Shown in pieces: positions 16,877 through 24,270 of a stretch of 48,130 nucleotides of DNA. The position numbers and the translations under genes are program-made. The DNA comes from Planctomycetaceae bacterium. Lineage in GTDB: Bacteria > Planctomycetota > Planctomycetia > Pirellulales > Pirellulaceae. Numbering within the stretch: the first letter of the stretch is position 1; each line of letters starts with the position of its first letter. The notes under the pieces were generated by a model that saw nothing but the letters and a program-made list of their open reading frames with translations, did not search any database and was not told the DNA's origin. The DNA lies in NCBI GenBank assembly GCA_005778405.1, contig SXOA01000128.1, forward strand, positions 1-48,130, written 5' to 3'.

Positions 16877-17455
16877 GTGTCCACTCCCTCGGACTACCGC
16901 CGTCCCCTTCGACCGCCGCAGTTCACCCTGCGGACCCTGATTTGGATCATCACACTCTTGGCGGCAATGTTCTCGCTCGTCAATGTAGTGCATCCGGTGG
17001 TCATGGCCGGGTTGCTCCTGCTGATGCTCCTCATCGCGGCTCATGTCGTGGGCAACGTCCTCGGCACGCGACTGCGAGACATCGGGGATCGGCCGGTGAC
17101 CAAAGAGGGGCGTGAAATTCCGCCCCGGCGGTTCAACCCGCAGGTGGACCCGTCGAGCTTTGCCCCGCCGACCGACCTGGCGAGCAAAGTGGCCCTCGGT
17201 CTGCCCATCCTGATTGTTTCCTCGGCCGGTGTACTGGTGGGAGGAATCTCCGGTGGACTGTGGGGCTTCCTATCGGCAGGCAGTGGCGAGTGGCAAAACA
17301 TGGCCGTGGGGGCGGTTGCGTTTGGGTTTCTCGGCGGCTTTTGTTCCTTTGGCATCTTCAGCTTCACCCAGGTCATTTTGGGGGCCTGGAAGCAGGCCAG
17401 CCAATCGCCCCAACACCCGCGCCAGGCCGAAAACGAGATTCGTTACCCCTTGTAA
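16877..17455 (+). CDS. Multi-pass membrane protein of unknown function
   Basis: This 192-residue protein starts at a GTG (16877). After a polar N-terminus, QFTLRTLIWIITLLAAMF starts two close hydrophobic segments (about 14-60), a beginning common to many planctomycete membrane proteins. A polar loop of about 50 residues holds Arg/Pro-rich sequence (GREIPPRRFNPQVDPSSF). Two or three Gly-rich membrane segments follow at about 108-180 (LPILIVSSAGVLVGGISGG and AVGAVAFGFLGGFCSFGIFS). It lies 34 bases after the J-like membrane protein gene and 66 bases before rpsD, so it could be cotranscribed with the former. I do not recognise a family. Confidence 0.8.
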   Translation: MSTPSDYRRPLRPPQFTLRTLIWIITLLAAMFSLVNVVHPVVMAGLLLLMLLIAAHVVGNVLGTRLRDIGDRPVTKEGREIPPRRFNPQVDPSSFAPPTDLASKVALGLPILIVSSAGVLVGGISGGLWGFLSAGSGEWQNMAVGAVAFGFLGGFCSFGIFSFTQVILGAWKQASQSPQHPRQAENEIRYPL

Positions 17456-17521
17456 GCAAGCACCTGTTTCGGGATATTAAGGGGCTTCCCTTTTGTTAAT
17501 GTGAGGCAGGAGTTTTGCCAG

Positions 17522-18133
17522 ATGGCTCGCTACCACGGTCCCAAAGGACGCGTTAATCGCCGGCTCGGAACGCTCGTTTACGAGAGCGCGGGAGCCGCCA
17601 AGGCTCTCGACCGCCGCAGTGACAACCCCCCCGGCATGCACATTCGTGGGCGGCGGCTTTCCAACTGGGGAAAGGCCTCGGCCGAGAAGCAGAAAATCAA
17701 GCACTATTACGGTCTCCTGGAGAAGCAACTCCGCCGCTATTACCACCTGGTGAAGTCCAAAAAAGGTAATACCGGCGAGCAACTCTTGTCCATGTGCGAA
17801 CGGCGGCTGGATAACGTCATTCGCCGGGCCGGCCTGACCAAGACCCGCCCGCAAGCCCGGCAGGGAATTGTTCACGGACATTTCTTCGTGAACGGCATCA
17901 AAGTCACCAGTCCGTCGTATAGCCTCCGCCCCGGCGACGTGATTTCCATTCGCCCCAACGAAGCCATCTATAATCTCTACAAGGGTGCGGCCGAGAACTC
18001 CAGCACCACGATTCCCGATTGGATTACCTTCGATAACGAAGGACTCCGCGTGACTATGGTGGGTCTCCCGGGTGCCAGCGATTTCAGCCTGCCGGTGGAA
18101 GTCAACATCGTGGTCGAATTCCTGGCACGGTAA
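17522..18133 (+). CDS. rpsD: 30S ribosomal protein S4
   Basis: I take the ATG at 17522 because the conserved start MARYHGPKGRVNRRLG begins there and AGGAG lies at 17508-17512. The product has 203 residues, the usual length. The N-terminal zinc cysteines of some S4 proteins are absent, so this is the Cys-less form. The S4 RNA-binding domain is clear at about 92-155 (RLDNVIRRAGLTKTRPQARQ, then VHGHFFVNGIKV). S4 binds 16S rRNA early in 30S assembly and can repress its own operon. Here it stands outside the usual alpha operon with rpsM, rpsK and rpoA. Two bases after the stop begins a 64-base inverted-repeat element that separates it from lpdA. Confidence 0.97.
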   Translation: MARYHGPKGRVNRRLGTLVYESAGAAKALDRRSDNPPGMHIRGRRLSNWGKASAEKQKIKHYYGLLEKQLRRYYHLVKSKKGNTGEQLLSMCERRLDNVIRRAGLTKTRPQARQGIVHGHFFVNGIKVTSPSYSLRPGDVISIRPNEAIYNLYKGAAENSSTTIPDWITFDNEGLRVTMVGLPGASDFSLPVEVNIVVEFLAR

Positions 18134-18135
18134 AG

Positions 18136-18199
18136 GTGGGGTAGGCTTCTTGCCTGCCCAGAAACTGATCTCGAAGGGCAGGCTAAAAGCCTACCCCAC
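18136..18199. repeat. Inverted-repeat element (family A) between rpsD and lpdA
   Basis: The left arm at 18136-18159 (GTGGGGTAGGC...) and right arm at 18176-18199 (...GCCTACCCCAC) match at 22 of 24 positions around a 16-base spacer. It begins 2 bases after the rpsD stop and ends 6 bases before the lpdA start. Related copies lie at 21311-21373 and, truncated, at 39923-39969. Confidence 0.85.
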
Positions 18200-18205
18200 G
18201 ACCCT

Positions 18206-19636
18206 ATGCACACCCCGCTTGTCGTTCTCGGTGGTGGCCCCGGGGGCTATGCTGCCGCTTTCTTTGCCGCCGACGAAGGGCTGGAAGTCACCCTTGTTGA
18301 AATGGAGTCGAAGCTTGGCGGCACCTGCCTGCTCCGCGGCTGCATCCCCAGCAAGGCTCTGCTGCACGTGGCCCGCGTCATTGCCGAAGTCGATGAGCTC
18401 CGCGGCGACTGGGGGGTCGAGTTCCCGCAGCCAAAGATTGAAATCGCCAAGGTCCGGGCCCGCAAAGAAAAGGTCATCGCCACGCTCTCCAGCGGCCTCA
18501 AGCAACTGGCCAAGCGCCGCAACGTGAAGATCATCACGGGAAAAGGGACCTTTGAAAACTCGACCACCATGCGGATTGAGGGGAGCGACCCTTCGATTCC
18601 CGAAGGGGGGAAGCTAACTTTCGACAAGTGCATTCTGGCAACCGGCTCGCTCCCTGCCATGCCTGCCGCGTTCAACATTGGCTCCGACCGGGTGATGGAT
18701 TCGACAGGCGCGCTAGAGCTCATGGACTTGCCCGAGAATCTGCTGGTGATTGGCGGTGGCTATATCGGTCTGGAGATGGGAACCGTCTATGCACGGCTGG
18801 GTTCGAAGGTGAGCGTTGTTGAATTCCTGGATGGCATTCTGATGGCCGCCGACCGCGACCTAGCCAAGCCCCTCCATAAAAAGCTGAACGAGCTTTTTGA
18901 AAACCGAATATTCACCAACACCAAAGTCGGCTCGCTGGGCATTCGCGGTGACAAAGTGGAAGTCGCCTTCGAGGGACCGGGCAAATTTGGTACGGAACTC
19001 TATGACCGGGTTCTCGTTTCCGTCGGTCGCCGACCCAACAGCCAGGGGATGGGGCTGGAGAATACGCTCGTGCAGGTGACTGAAAAAGGCTTCGTGGTCT
19101 GCGACCAATCGATGCAGACGACCGACCCCAATTTCCTGGTCATCGGCGATCTCGCCGGCGAGCCGATGCTAGCCCACAAAGCGTCGCACGAAGCTCGCGT
19201 CGCCGTGGAAGTCGTTCTCGGCAAACCAGCCGCATTCGACAAGCTCTGCATTCCCGCGGTCGTGTTCACCGACCCCGAACTGGCCTGGGTCGGACTCACG
19301 GAAGATCAGGCCAAGAAGGACGGCATTCCCTTCGAGGTCGCACTCTATCCCTGGGGCGCGAGCGGCCGTGCTCAGGCCCTCGGCCGGACCGAAGGGCTCA
19401 CCAAGTGGATCATCGACCCAGAATCCGAGCGGCTCCTCGGCTGCGGAATCGTCGGCGCGGGTGCGGGTGAGCTCATTTCTGAAGCGGCACTCGCTATTGA
19501 AATGGGCTGCGAAGTGCGAGACCTCACCGAAACCATCCATCCACATCCCACACTCAGCGAAACGTTGATGAACGCCGGCGAAACCTACTACGGCACCGCC
19601 ACGGAAATCTACAAGCCGAAGCGCCCCAAGACGTAG
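18206..19636 (+). CDS. lpdA: Dihydrolipoamide dehydrogenase (E3)
   Basis: This 476-residue protein has the usual E3 length. The FAD-binding motif GGGPGGYAAA is at about 8-17. The redox-active disulfide is in GGTCLLRGCIPSKALL at about 37-52, with the usual N-V replaced by L-R between the cysteines. The NAD-binding motif GGGYIGLEMG is at about 180, and the C-terminal active-site base is in HPHPTLSE near 450. The enzyme reoxidises dihydrolipoyl groups of pyruvate, 2-oxoglutarate or glycine-cleavage complexes with NAD+. No E1 or E2 genes are nearby, so it is a stand-alone E3. There is no room for a Shine-Dalgarno sequence: the start codon lies 6 bases after the right arm of an inverted repeat. 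Confidence 0.96.
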   Translation: MHTPLVVLGGGPGGYAAAFFAADEGLEVTLVEMESKLGGTCLLRGCIPSKALLHVARVIAEVDELRGDWGVEFPQPKIEIAKVRARKEKVIATLSSGLKQLAKRRNVKIITGKGTFENSTTMRIEGSDPSIPEGGKLTFDKCILATGSLPAMPAAFNIGSDRVMDSTGALELMDLPENLLVIGGGYIGLEMGTVYARLGSKVSVVEFLDGILMAADRDLAKPLHKKLNELFENRIFTNTKVGSLGIRGDKVEVAFEGPGKFGTELYDRVLVSVGRRPNSQGMGLENTLVQVTEKGFVVCDQSMQTTDPNFLVIGDLAGEPMLAHKASHEARVAVEVVLGKPAAFDKLCIPAVVFTDPELAWVGLTEDQAKKDGIPFEVALYPWGASGRAQALGRTEGLTKWIIDPESERLLGCGIVGAGAGELISEAALAIEMGCEVRDLTETIHPHPTLSETLMNAGETYYGTATEIYKPKRPKT

Positions 19637-19648
19637 ATCCCTGGGTGC

Positions 19649-19674
19649 CACGCCCACCGCTCTGCGTGGGCGTG
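19649..19674. terminator. Bidirectional terminator-like hairpin between lpdA and the HEAT lipoprotein gene
   Basis: CACGCCCAC at 19649-19657 and GTGGGCGTG at 19666-19674 form a perfect 9-base stem with an 8-base loop. It lies between two convergent genes (stops at 19636 and 19679) and is followed rightward by ATTGTTAA. It also looks like a dispersed repeat (GGTGCCACGCCCACC type). Confidence 0.6.
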
Positions 19675-19678
19675 ATTG

Positions 19679-20515
19679 TTAAGACTTCCGCAGCCGCTCG
19701 CGTAATTTTTCCAGCGACCTCTTCAGCGGCTCATCCTTTTGAAACTGCGGCAGCGTCGTCAATTGCTCCAGCGCCTGCACGCTTTTGCGGGTGCCCGCGT
19801 CGACAAGCACATCCCAGGCAGCGCGGCGGATATTGGCATCGGCATGCGTTGCGTATGGCAGCACCGCCGCTTCGCAGGCCGGACCGATCTTGGAAAGCAA
19901 GCCGGCGGCCAGCTCGCGATCGTCTGGGTTTTCCAGAAGCTTGGTCAAGACGCCGATGGTCTGGTCATTGGGAAACCGGGCCATGTTCTCCAGTGCCGCA
20001 ATCCGCACATCGTTGAAAGGGCTCAGCAAAGCTTCACTGAGCGTGGCCAGATCCTCCTTGGTCGCGACCGTGGAAAAGACCCGCCAGGTGTTTCCCCGCA
20101 CATTCGGATCGGCGTGTTTGCAAAGATTCAGCAGCACCTCCCGCCGCTGACCAGCAGGAATCTGGCGAAAGTACTCTCCCGCCGTAAAAACTTGCGTGGC
20201 GACTGTCGATTGCAAGCCGGTGACGAGCGACTCCAGATTCACTTCAATCCGCTCCGGCGGCTTGGGAGCTTCCTCTTCCGAACTCGCGGGTTCCGCCGGC
20301 GGAGTAGTCCCCGGGGGCGCACTCGCGGGCGGCGCTGAAGCGGGAGTTGCGAGTGTCGCCGTCCCCCCACTTGCGGTTTCGCCCCCAGTACCCGCCGCGG
20401 GCACGGGCGTTGGCCCCGCACCTTCTTCCGTCGCCGCTGGCTGACCCGAGGAACATCCGCAATAAAACACGAGGCTAAATATCGCCACGAACCAAGAAAG
20501 TCGCACGCTGCTCAT
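19679..20515 (-). CDS. Lipoprotein with HEAT-like repeats
   Basis: I start at ATG 20515, where MSSVRLSWFVAIFSLVFYCGC gives a lipoprotein signal peptide with a plausible lipobox (FYC or CGC). The product has 278 residues. Residues 20-85 are low-complexity Pro/Ala/Thr/Glu, a typical tether. From about 90 onward are alpha-helical HEAT-like repeats, for example DPNVRGNTWRVFSTVATKED, FNDVRIAALENMARFPNDQT and DANIRRAAWDVLVDAGTRKS, spaced about 35 residues apart. Such repeats serve as protein-binding scaffolds. No Shine-Dalgarno sequence precedes this ATG or the upstream in-frame ATG at 20560. It is divergent from the DUF1080 gene at 20644 and convergent with lpdA. The function is unknown. Confidence 0.82.
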   Translation of the reverse strand: MSSVRLSWFVAIFSLVFYCGCSSGQPAATEEGAGPTPVPAAGTGGETASGGTATLATPASAPPASAPPGTTPPAEPASSEEEAPKPPERIEVNLESLVTGLQSTVATQVFTAGEYFRQIPAGQRREVLLNLCKHADPNVRGNTWRVFSTVATKEDLATLSEALLSPFNDVRIAALENMARFPNDQTIGVLTKLLENPDDRELAAGLLSKIGPACEAAVLPYATHADANIRRAAWDVLVDAGTRKSVQALEQLTTLPQFQKDEPLKRSLEKLRERLRKS

Positions 20516-20643
20516 GGTGTTCGGCAAAGGGAGTTGGAAGCGAGGGATACCACGTGCCATCGTACCATATGCCGGTTACAATGGCCGTTGGTGTAATCAG
20601 GTTCACACGCTTTGGACTAACTGGACTGCAGGAGACTCAATCG

Positions 20644-21306
20644 ATGTCACGAATTCCATTAGGAGTTGCCGGTTCGCTCGCCTTCTCGTTCATGCTGTTA
20701 GCCGCCGCCACGGCGGAGGACAAAAAAGAGGAAGGCTTTGCCAGCATCTTCGACGGGCAGAGCCTCAAAGGCTGGCAGGGTGGGACCGGGGCGTATGAAG
20801 TGAAGGAGGGAGCCATCGTTTGCCTCAAGGACGGCAAGGGAGGCAACCTCTATACCGAAAAAGAGTACGCCAATTTCGTGCTTCGCTTCGAATTCAAGCT
20901 CACGCCGGGAGCCAACAACGGCATCGGCATCCGCGCTCCCCGTGAAGGTGATGCCGCCTTCGTCGGCATGGAAGTGCAAGTTCTCGACAACGACCATCCC
21001 AGTTACAAAGGCCTTCAAGATTATCAGACCCATGGCTCGGTCTACGGAGTGCTACCCGCCAAGCGGGGATTCCTCAAGAAAGTCGGCGAATGGAACTCCC
21101 AGGAAATCACCTGCGACGGCAAGCACGTGAAGGTGGTGCTCAACGGCGAAACCATCGTTGATGGGGACATCGAAAAGGCCAGCACTCCGAGCACCATCGA
21201 CAAGCGCGAGCACCCCGGCCTCAAGCGGGACAAAGGGTACATCTGCTTCTGCGGCCACGGTGCCCACGTCGAGTTCCGAAATCTGCGCGTCAAGGAATTA
21301 AAGTAA
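20644..21306 (+). CDS. Secreted DUF1080 (3-keto-disaccharide hydrolase-like) protein
   Basis: I start at ATG 20644 because AGGAGA lies upstream and the sequence from there is a signal peptide (MSRIPLGVAGSLAFSFMLLA) ending near TAEDK. The product has 220 residues. The DUF1080 hallmarks are IFDGQSLKGWQGG near 30-42, YANFVLRFEFKLTPGANNGI near 75, GMEVQVLDNDHPSYKGLQ near 105, the YGVLPAKRGF loop, and a C-terminal FRNLRVKEL strand. The family folds as a LamG-like beta sandwich and includes 3-keto-glycoside hydrolases. It is greatly expanded in planctomycetes and probably acts on polysaccharide-derived sugars outside the cytoplasm. The particular substrate cannot be inferred. A family A inverted repeat follows the stop after 4 bases. 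Confidence 0.93.
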   Translation: MSRIPLGVAGSLAFSFMLLAAATAEDKKEEGFASIFDGQSLKGWQGGTGAYEVKEGAIVCLKDGKGGNLYTEKEYANFVLRFEFKLTPGANNGIGIRAPREGDAAFVGMEVQVLDNDHPSYKGLQDYQTHGSVYGVLPAKRGFLKKVGEWNSQEITCDGKHVKVVLNGETIVDGDIEKASTPSTIDKREHPGLKRDKGYICFCGHGAHVEFRNLRVKELK

Positions 21307-21310
21307 GCCT

Positions 21311-21373
21311 GTGGGGTAGGCTTCCAGCCTGCCCAGACTTTTCTCTTTTGGGCAGGCTGGGAGCCTGCCCCAC
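21311..21373. repeat. Inverted-repeat element (family A) between the DUF1080 gene and a cold-shock-like gene
   Basis: The left arm is 21311-21334 and the right arm 21350-21373, with a 15-base spacer reading AGACTTTTCTCTTTT. The element starts 4 bases after the DUF1080 stop and ends 6 bases before the next ATG (21380), the same distance as at lpdA. Confidence 0.85.
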
Positions 21374-21379
21374 TCATGC

Positions 21380-21703
21380 ATGCTCTACGGCACTGTCAAA
21401 AAAATCGCCGCCGATCGCGGCTTTGGGTTCATCGGCCAGGAAGGGCGGCTGGATGTCTATTTCCACGCGACGGTCGTGGAGGAGGGGAAGTTCGACAACA
21501 TCCAGCCCGACCAGCCGGTGATGTTCGAGTTGGAAAAGCGGGACCGCGAATCGACCGAGCCTTACAAACCCCGGGCGGCCAAGGTCAAACTCATCGACCG
21601 CATCCCGGGCGGAGTCCTCCCCCGCCCGCCGCAATCCCTGGCCCCCAAGCATCATCCCAAAGCCCGGCAGTCTAAACCGAAGTGGCGACGAACTGACGGG
21701 TAG
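21380..21703 (+). CDS. Cold-shock-domain-like nucleic-acid-binding protein
   Basis: This 107-residue protein opens MLYGTVKKIAADRGFGFIG, matching the RNP1 region (KGFGFI-type) of cold-shock domains. VYFHATVV follows in the place of RNP2 (VFVH). The domain covers about residues 1-70 and ends KVKLIDR. The last 35 residues are basic and Pro-rich (LPRPPQSLAPKHHPKARQSK), longer than in a typical 67-residue Csp, and may add RNA affinity. Family members bind single-stranded RNA or DNA and melt secondary structure. The ATG lies 6 bases after an inverted repeat, so there is no normal ribosome site. If the hairpin forms in mRNA, a cold-shock protein would be a natural target for structure-dependent control; this is inference. 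Confidence 0.82.
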   Translation: MLYGTVKKIAADRGFGFIGQEGRLDVYFHATVVEEGKFDNIQPDQPVMFELEKRDRESTEPYKPRAAKVKLIDRIPGGVLPRPPQSLAPKHHPKARQSKPKWRRTDG

Positions 21704-21713
21704 CATTGAAGAG

Positions 21714-21828
21714 TTTGAACAGAAGGAAACGAAGGAAACGAAGAAAGGCCGAAGAGAAGAGGCAGAAAGTAGCCGCTCTTTCCACTTTCCTTTCCTCACT
21801 TCGTTACCTTCGTTTCCTTCTGTTCAAA
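21714..21828. repeat. Inverted-repeat element (family B), upstream copy
   Basis: Arms of 30 bases at 21714-21743 (TTTGAACAGAAGGAAACGAA...) and 21799-21828 match at 29 of 30 positions around a 55-base interior. It lies between the cold-shock-like gene and the trypsin/SirB1 gene. The sister copy is at 24047-24164. Confidence 0.85.
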
Positions 21829-21848
21829 ATGCCTTCGGACCCTCGCCC

Positions 21849-24038
21849 ATGCGCTCCGCCATTTTCTTGGGACTACTTTCCCTGCTCCCTTATGGATCGG
21901 TGCAGTCTGCCGAGCCGGCGTCCGTCGCCGAGTTGGCCAAGAAGGCCCGCACGTCGATCGTGCTCATCACCATGACCGGTCGCGAGAGCAGCGACAATCG
22001 CCTCGGCACGGGATTCGTGATTTCCGCCGACGGCCTGATTGCCACGAACTTGCACGTCATCGGCGAGGCGCGACCGATTTCGGTGCAAATGCCGGACGGC
22101 AAGAAACTCGCGGTGACGGAGATTCGCGCTTGGGATAGAAACCTGGACCTGGCAGTGCTGAAGGTGGATGGCAAGGATCTCCCCGCTTTGGAACTTGGCG
22201 ATTCGGCGAAGCTGGAGCAAGGGGCGCCGATGGTCGCTCTCGGCAATCCGTATGGCTTAAAAAGCAGCGTGGTCGGCGGCGTGATTTCCGAAGTTCGCGA
22301 AATCGAAGGCCGCCGCATGTTGCAGCTCGCCATGCCGGTCGAGCCAGGCAACAGCGGCGGTCCAGTCCTGGATGGACAGGGAAAAGTCGTTGGCATCGTC
22401 ACGCTGAAGTCCCTTGTGCAGCAGAACATCGCCTTCGCGGTGGAGGTCAACGCTCTCAAGCCGCTGCTGGAAAAACCGAATCCGATTCCGATGGACCGCT
22501 GGCTTACTATTGGCAGCATCGACAAATCGGACTGGCTGCCGCTGTTTGGCGCAACCTGGCAGCAGCGGGGAGGAAGAATTCTGGTCGACGGCCTGGGGAG
22601 CGGGTTTGGGGGAAGATCGCTTTGTCTCGCGCAGGCAGAGCCACCCGAATTGCCGTATGAAGTGGCGGTCAGCGTCAAGCTCGATGACGAAGCGGGTGCA
22701 GCCGGCCTCGTTTTCCATGCGGACGGCAAGGATGTCCATTACGGCTTTTATCCCACGAACGGCAAGGTGCGTCTGACGCGGTTCGACGGGCCGGATGTGT
22801 TCAGCTGGAAAGTGCTAACAGAGACAGCCAGCGAGCATTACCGCGCTGGCCAGTGGAACCATCTCAAGGTCCGAGTCGAGAAAGGAAAACTTCTTTGCTT
22901 TCTCAATAACGAGCTGGTCATCGAGTCCACCGACGACGGCCTGACAAAGGGGAAAGTCGGCTTGGCCAAATTCCGCCAGACGCAGGCCGAGTTCCGCCGC
23001 TTTCAGGTCGGCGCGAGCTTGCCGTCCCATCTCCCTGCGCCGGAGCTGGCAGCCAGTCTCACCAAGGAAATCGACGCTCTCCCCCCGCTGGAGAACCTGT
23101 TGCCGGAGAAGCTGACGCCACTCGTCGCTGCTCCGGAGGAAGCAATTGTCTCTCTGCGCGCAAAGGCAAAGACGCTCCGCGAGCGGGCGTTAGAGCTCGA
23201 GCAGATCGCCGCCGATGTCCGCTTGCGGCAAGTCGCCAATGAACTGAACGCGGCCCTCGAAGTGCGAGACGGCAAGATCGATCTGTTCCGCGCCGCCCTC
23301 ACTCTCGCTCGGCTGGATGAAGAAGATGTGGACGTGGAGGCATATGTCAAGCAGCTCGGGCGGATGGCGGGAGAGATCAAGGCGAAATTCCCCACGGATG
23401 CGAGCGAGGCGAAGAAGCTGGAGGTGCTCAACGACTATCTCTTCCAGCAAAACGGCTTTCACGGCAGCCGCACGGATTATTACAACCGCCTCAACAGTTA
23501 CATGAATCGAGTTCTGGACGACCGCGAGGGTCTGCCCATTACGCTGTCCGTGTTTTATATGGAGCTCGCAGCCCGGCTGGGTCTCAAAATGGAAGGAGTC
23601 GGCCTTCCCGCTCATTTCGTCGTGCGTCATTTACCCAAGATGGGGGAGCCACAGCTCATCGACGTGTTCGAGGGAGGTAAGCCCCTCAGCCGCGAGGAAG
23701 CCGGCAAGAAAGTCCGCGAGTTGACCGGTGAGGATGTGATAGAGGCTCAGCTTGCCGCCGTCAGCGAGCGGCAAATCCTACAGCGAATGCTTGGCAACCT
23801 GCTCGGCCTGGCCCAGCAGAAGTCCGATAAGGAAGCGGTCCTGCGGTACGTCGAAGCCCTGCTCATCATCGATCCAACTCTCGTCCGCGAGCGTGGCCTG
23901 CGGGCCATCCTGCACTTCGAAACGGGCCGCCGCGAGCAAGCCGTGCTGGAACTCAACTGGTTCCTGGAAAACAAGCCAGCCGGCATCGACCTGGAGCAGA
24001 TCCGGGAAATGCAAAATGCGTTTCGGAAGAAAGGGTAG
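21849..24038 (+). CDS. Secreted trypsin-like (DegP/HtrA-type) protease fused to LamG-like and SirB1 transglutaminase-like domains
   Basis: This 729-residue protein has a signal peptide (about 1-21, ending VQSAEP). A trypsin-like domain spans about 25-210 with a full catalytic triad: His69 (ATNLHVIG), Asp100 (RNLDLAVL) and Ser169 (GNSGGPV). No PDZ domain follows. Instead, residues 220-390 form a beta-sandwich like DUF1080/LamG (VSVKLDDEAGAAGLVFHADG, NHLKVRVEKGKLLCFLNNEL). Residues about 420-480 are helical. About 480-650 match the SirB1 / transglutaminase-like family (YYNRLNSYMNRVLDDREGLP, ITLSVFYMELAARLGL, PAHFVVRHL), and a C-terminal TPR-like part follows. The combined roles are unknown; extracytoplasmic protein processing is likely. 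It is bracketed by two family B inverted repeats. Confidence 0.85.
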   Translation: MRSAIFLGLLSLLPYGSVQSAEPASVAELAKKARTSIVLITMTGRESSDNRLGTGFVISADGLIATNLHVIGEARPISVQMPDGKKLAVTEIRAWDRNLDLAVLKVDGKDLPALELGDSAKLEQGAPMVALGNPYGLKSSVVGGVISEVREIEGRRMLQLAMPVEPGNSGGPVLDGQGKVVGIVTLKSLVQQNIAFAVEVNALKPLLEKPNPIPMDRWLTIGSIDKSDWLPLFGATWQQRGGRILVDGLGSGFGGRSLCLAQAEPPELPYEVAVSVKLDDEAGAAGLVFHADGKDVHYGFYPTNGKVRLTRFDGPDVFSWKVLTETASEHYRAGQWNHLKVRVEKGKLLCFLNNELVIESTDDGLTKGKVGLAKFRQTQAEFRRFQVGASLPSHLPAPELAASLTKEIDALPPLENLLPEKLTPLVAAPEEAIVSLRAKAKTLRERALELEQIAADVRLRQVANELNAALEVRDGKIDLFRAALTLARLDEEDVDVEAYVKQLGRMAGEIKAKFPTDASEAKKLEVLNDYLFQQNGFHGSRTDYYNRLNSYMNRVLDDREGLPITLSVFYMELAARLGLKMEGVGLPAHFVVRHLPKMGEPQLIDVFEGGKPLSREEAGKKVRELTGEDVIEAQLAAVSERQILQRMLGNLLGLAQQKSDKEAVLRYVEALLIIDPTLVRERGLRAILHFETGRREQAVLELNWFLENKPAGIDLEQIREMQNAFRKKG

Positions 24039-24046
24039 TAAGGCAT

Positions 24047-24164
24047 TTTGAACAGAAGGAAACAAAGGTAACGAAGGGGCATGAATTGAAGTGGATTTCC
24101 GAATCTGCTCTTTGCCATTTCTCTTCTTCTCCTTCTTCGTTTCCTTTGTTCCCTTCTGTTCAAA
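24047..24164. repeat. Inverted-repeat element (family B), downstream copy
   Basis: Arms at 24047-24076 and 24135-24164 match at 28 of 30 positions around a 58-base interior. It starts 8 bases after the stop of the trypsin/SirB1 gene. The interiors of the two family B copies are similar in length but not in sequence. Confidence 0.85.
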
Positions 24165-24226
24165 ACTCTTCCCGCCATTTCTGGCATTCTGTCCTTGGTT
24201 GTCGTATCATGCTGAGTGCCTACCAT

Positions 24227-24252
24227 CCGCTTTCGGCTTTCCACTTTCCGCT
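24227..24252. repeat. Short CTTTCCGC-type repeat upstream of the Tat-exported protein gene
   Basis: The stretch is made of CCGCTTTC / GGCTTTCC / ACTTTCCGCT units. Its complement (AAAGCGGAAAG type) appears again at about 48091-48117, directly after the nitrilase-family gene. Confidence 0.5.
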
Positions 24253-24270
24253 GTTCCCCCGGAGTTCCCC

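Noticed and set aside
18136..24164. Inverted repeats as a CRISPR array
   Set aside because: The units are not regularly spaced, are palindromic over their whole length, have no variable spacers and no cas genes nearby.
21714..24164. Composite transposon carrying the trypsin/SirB1 gene
   Set aside because: No transposase or clear target duplication is visible; only the bracketing inverted repeats support it, so it is kept as a question rather than a feature.
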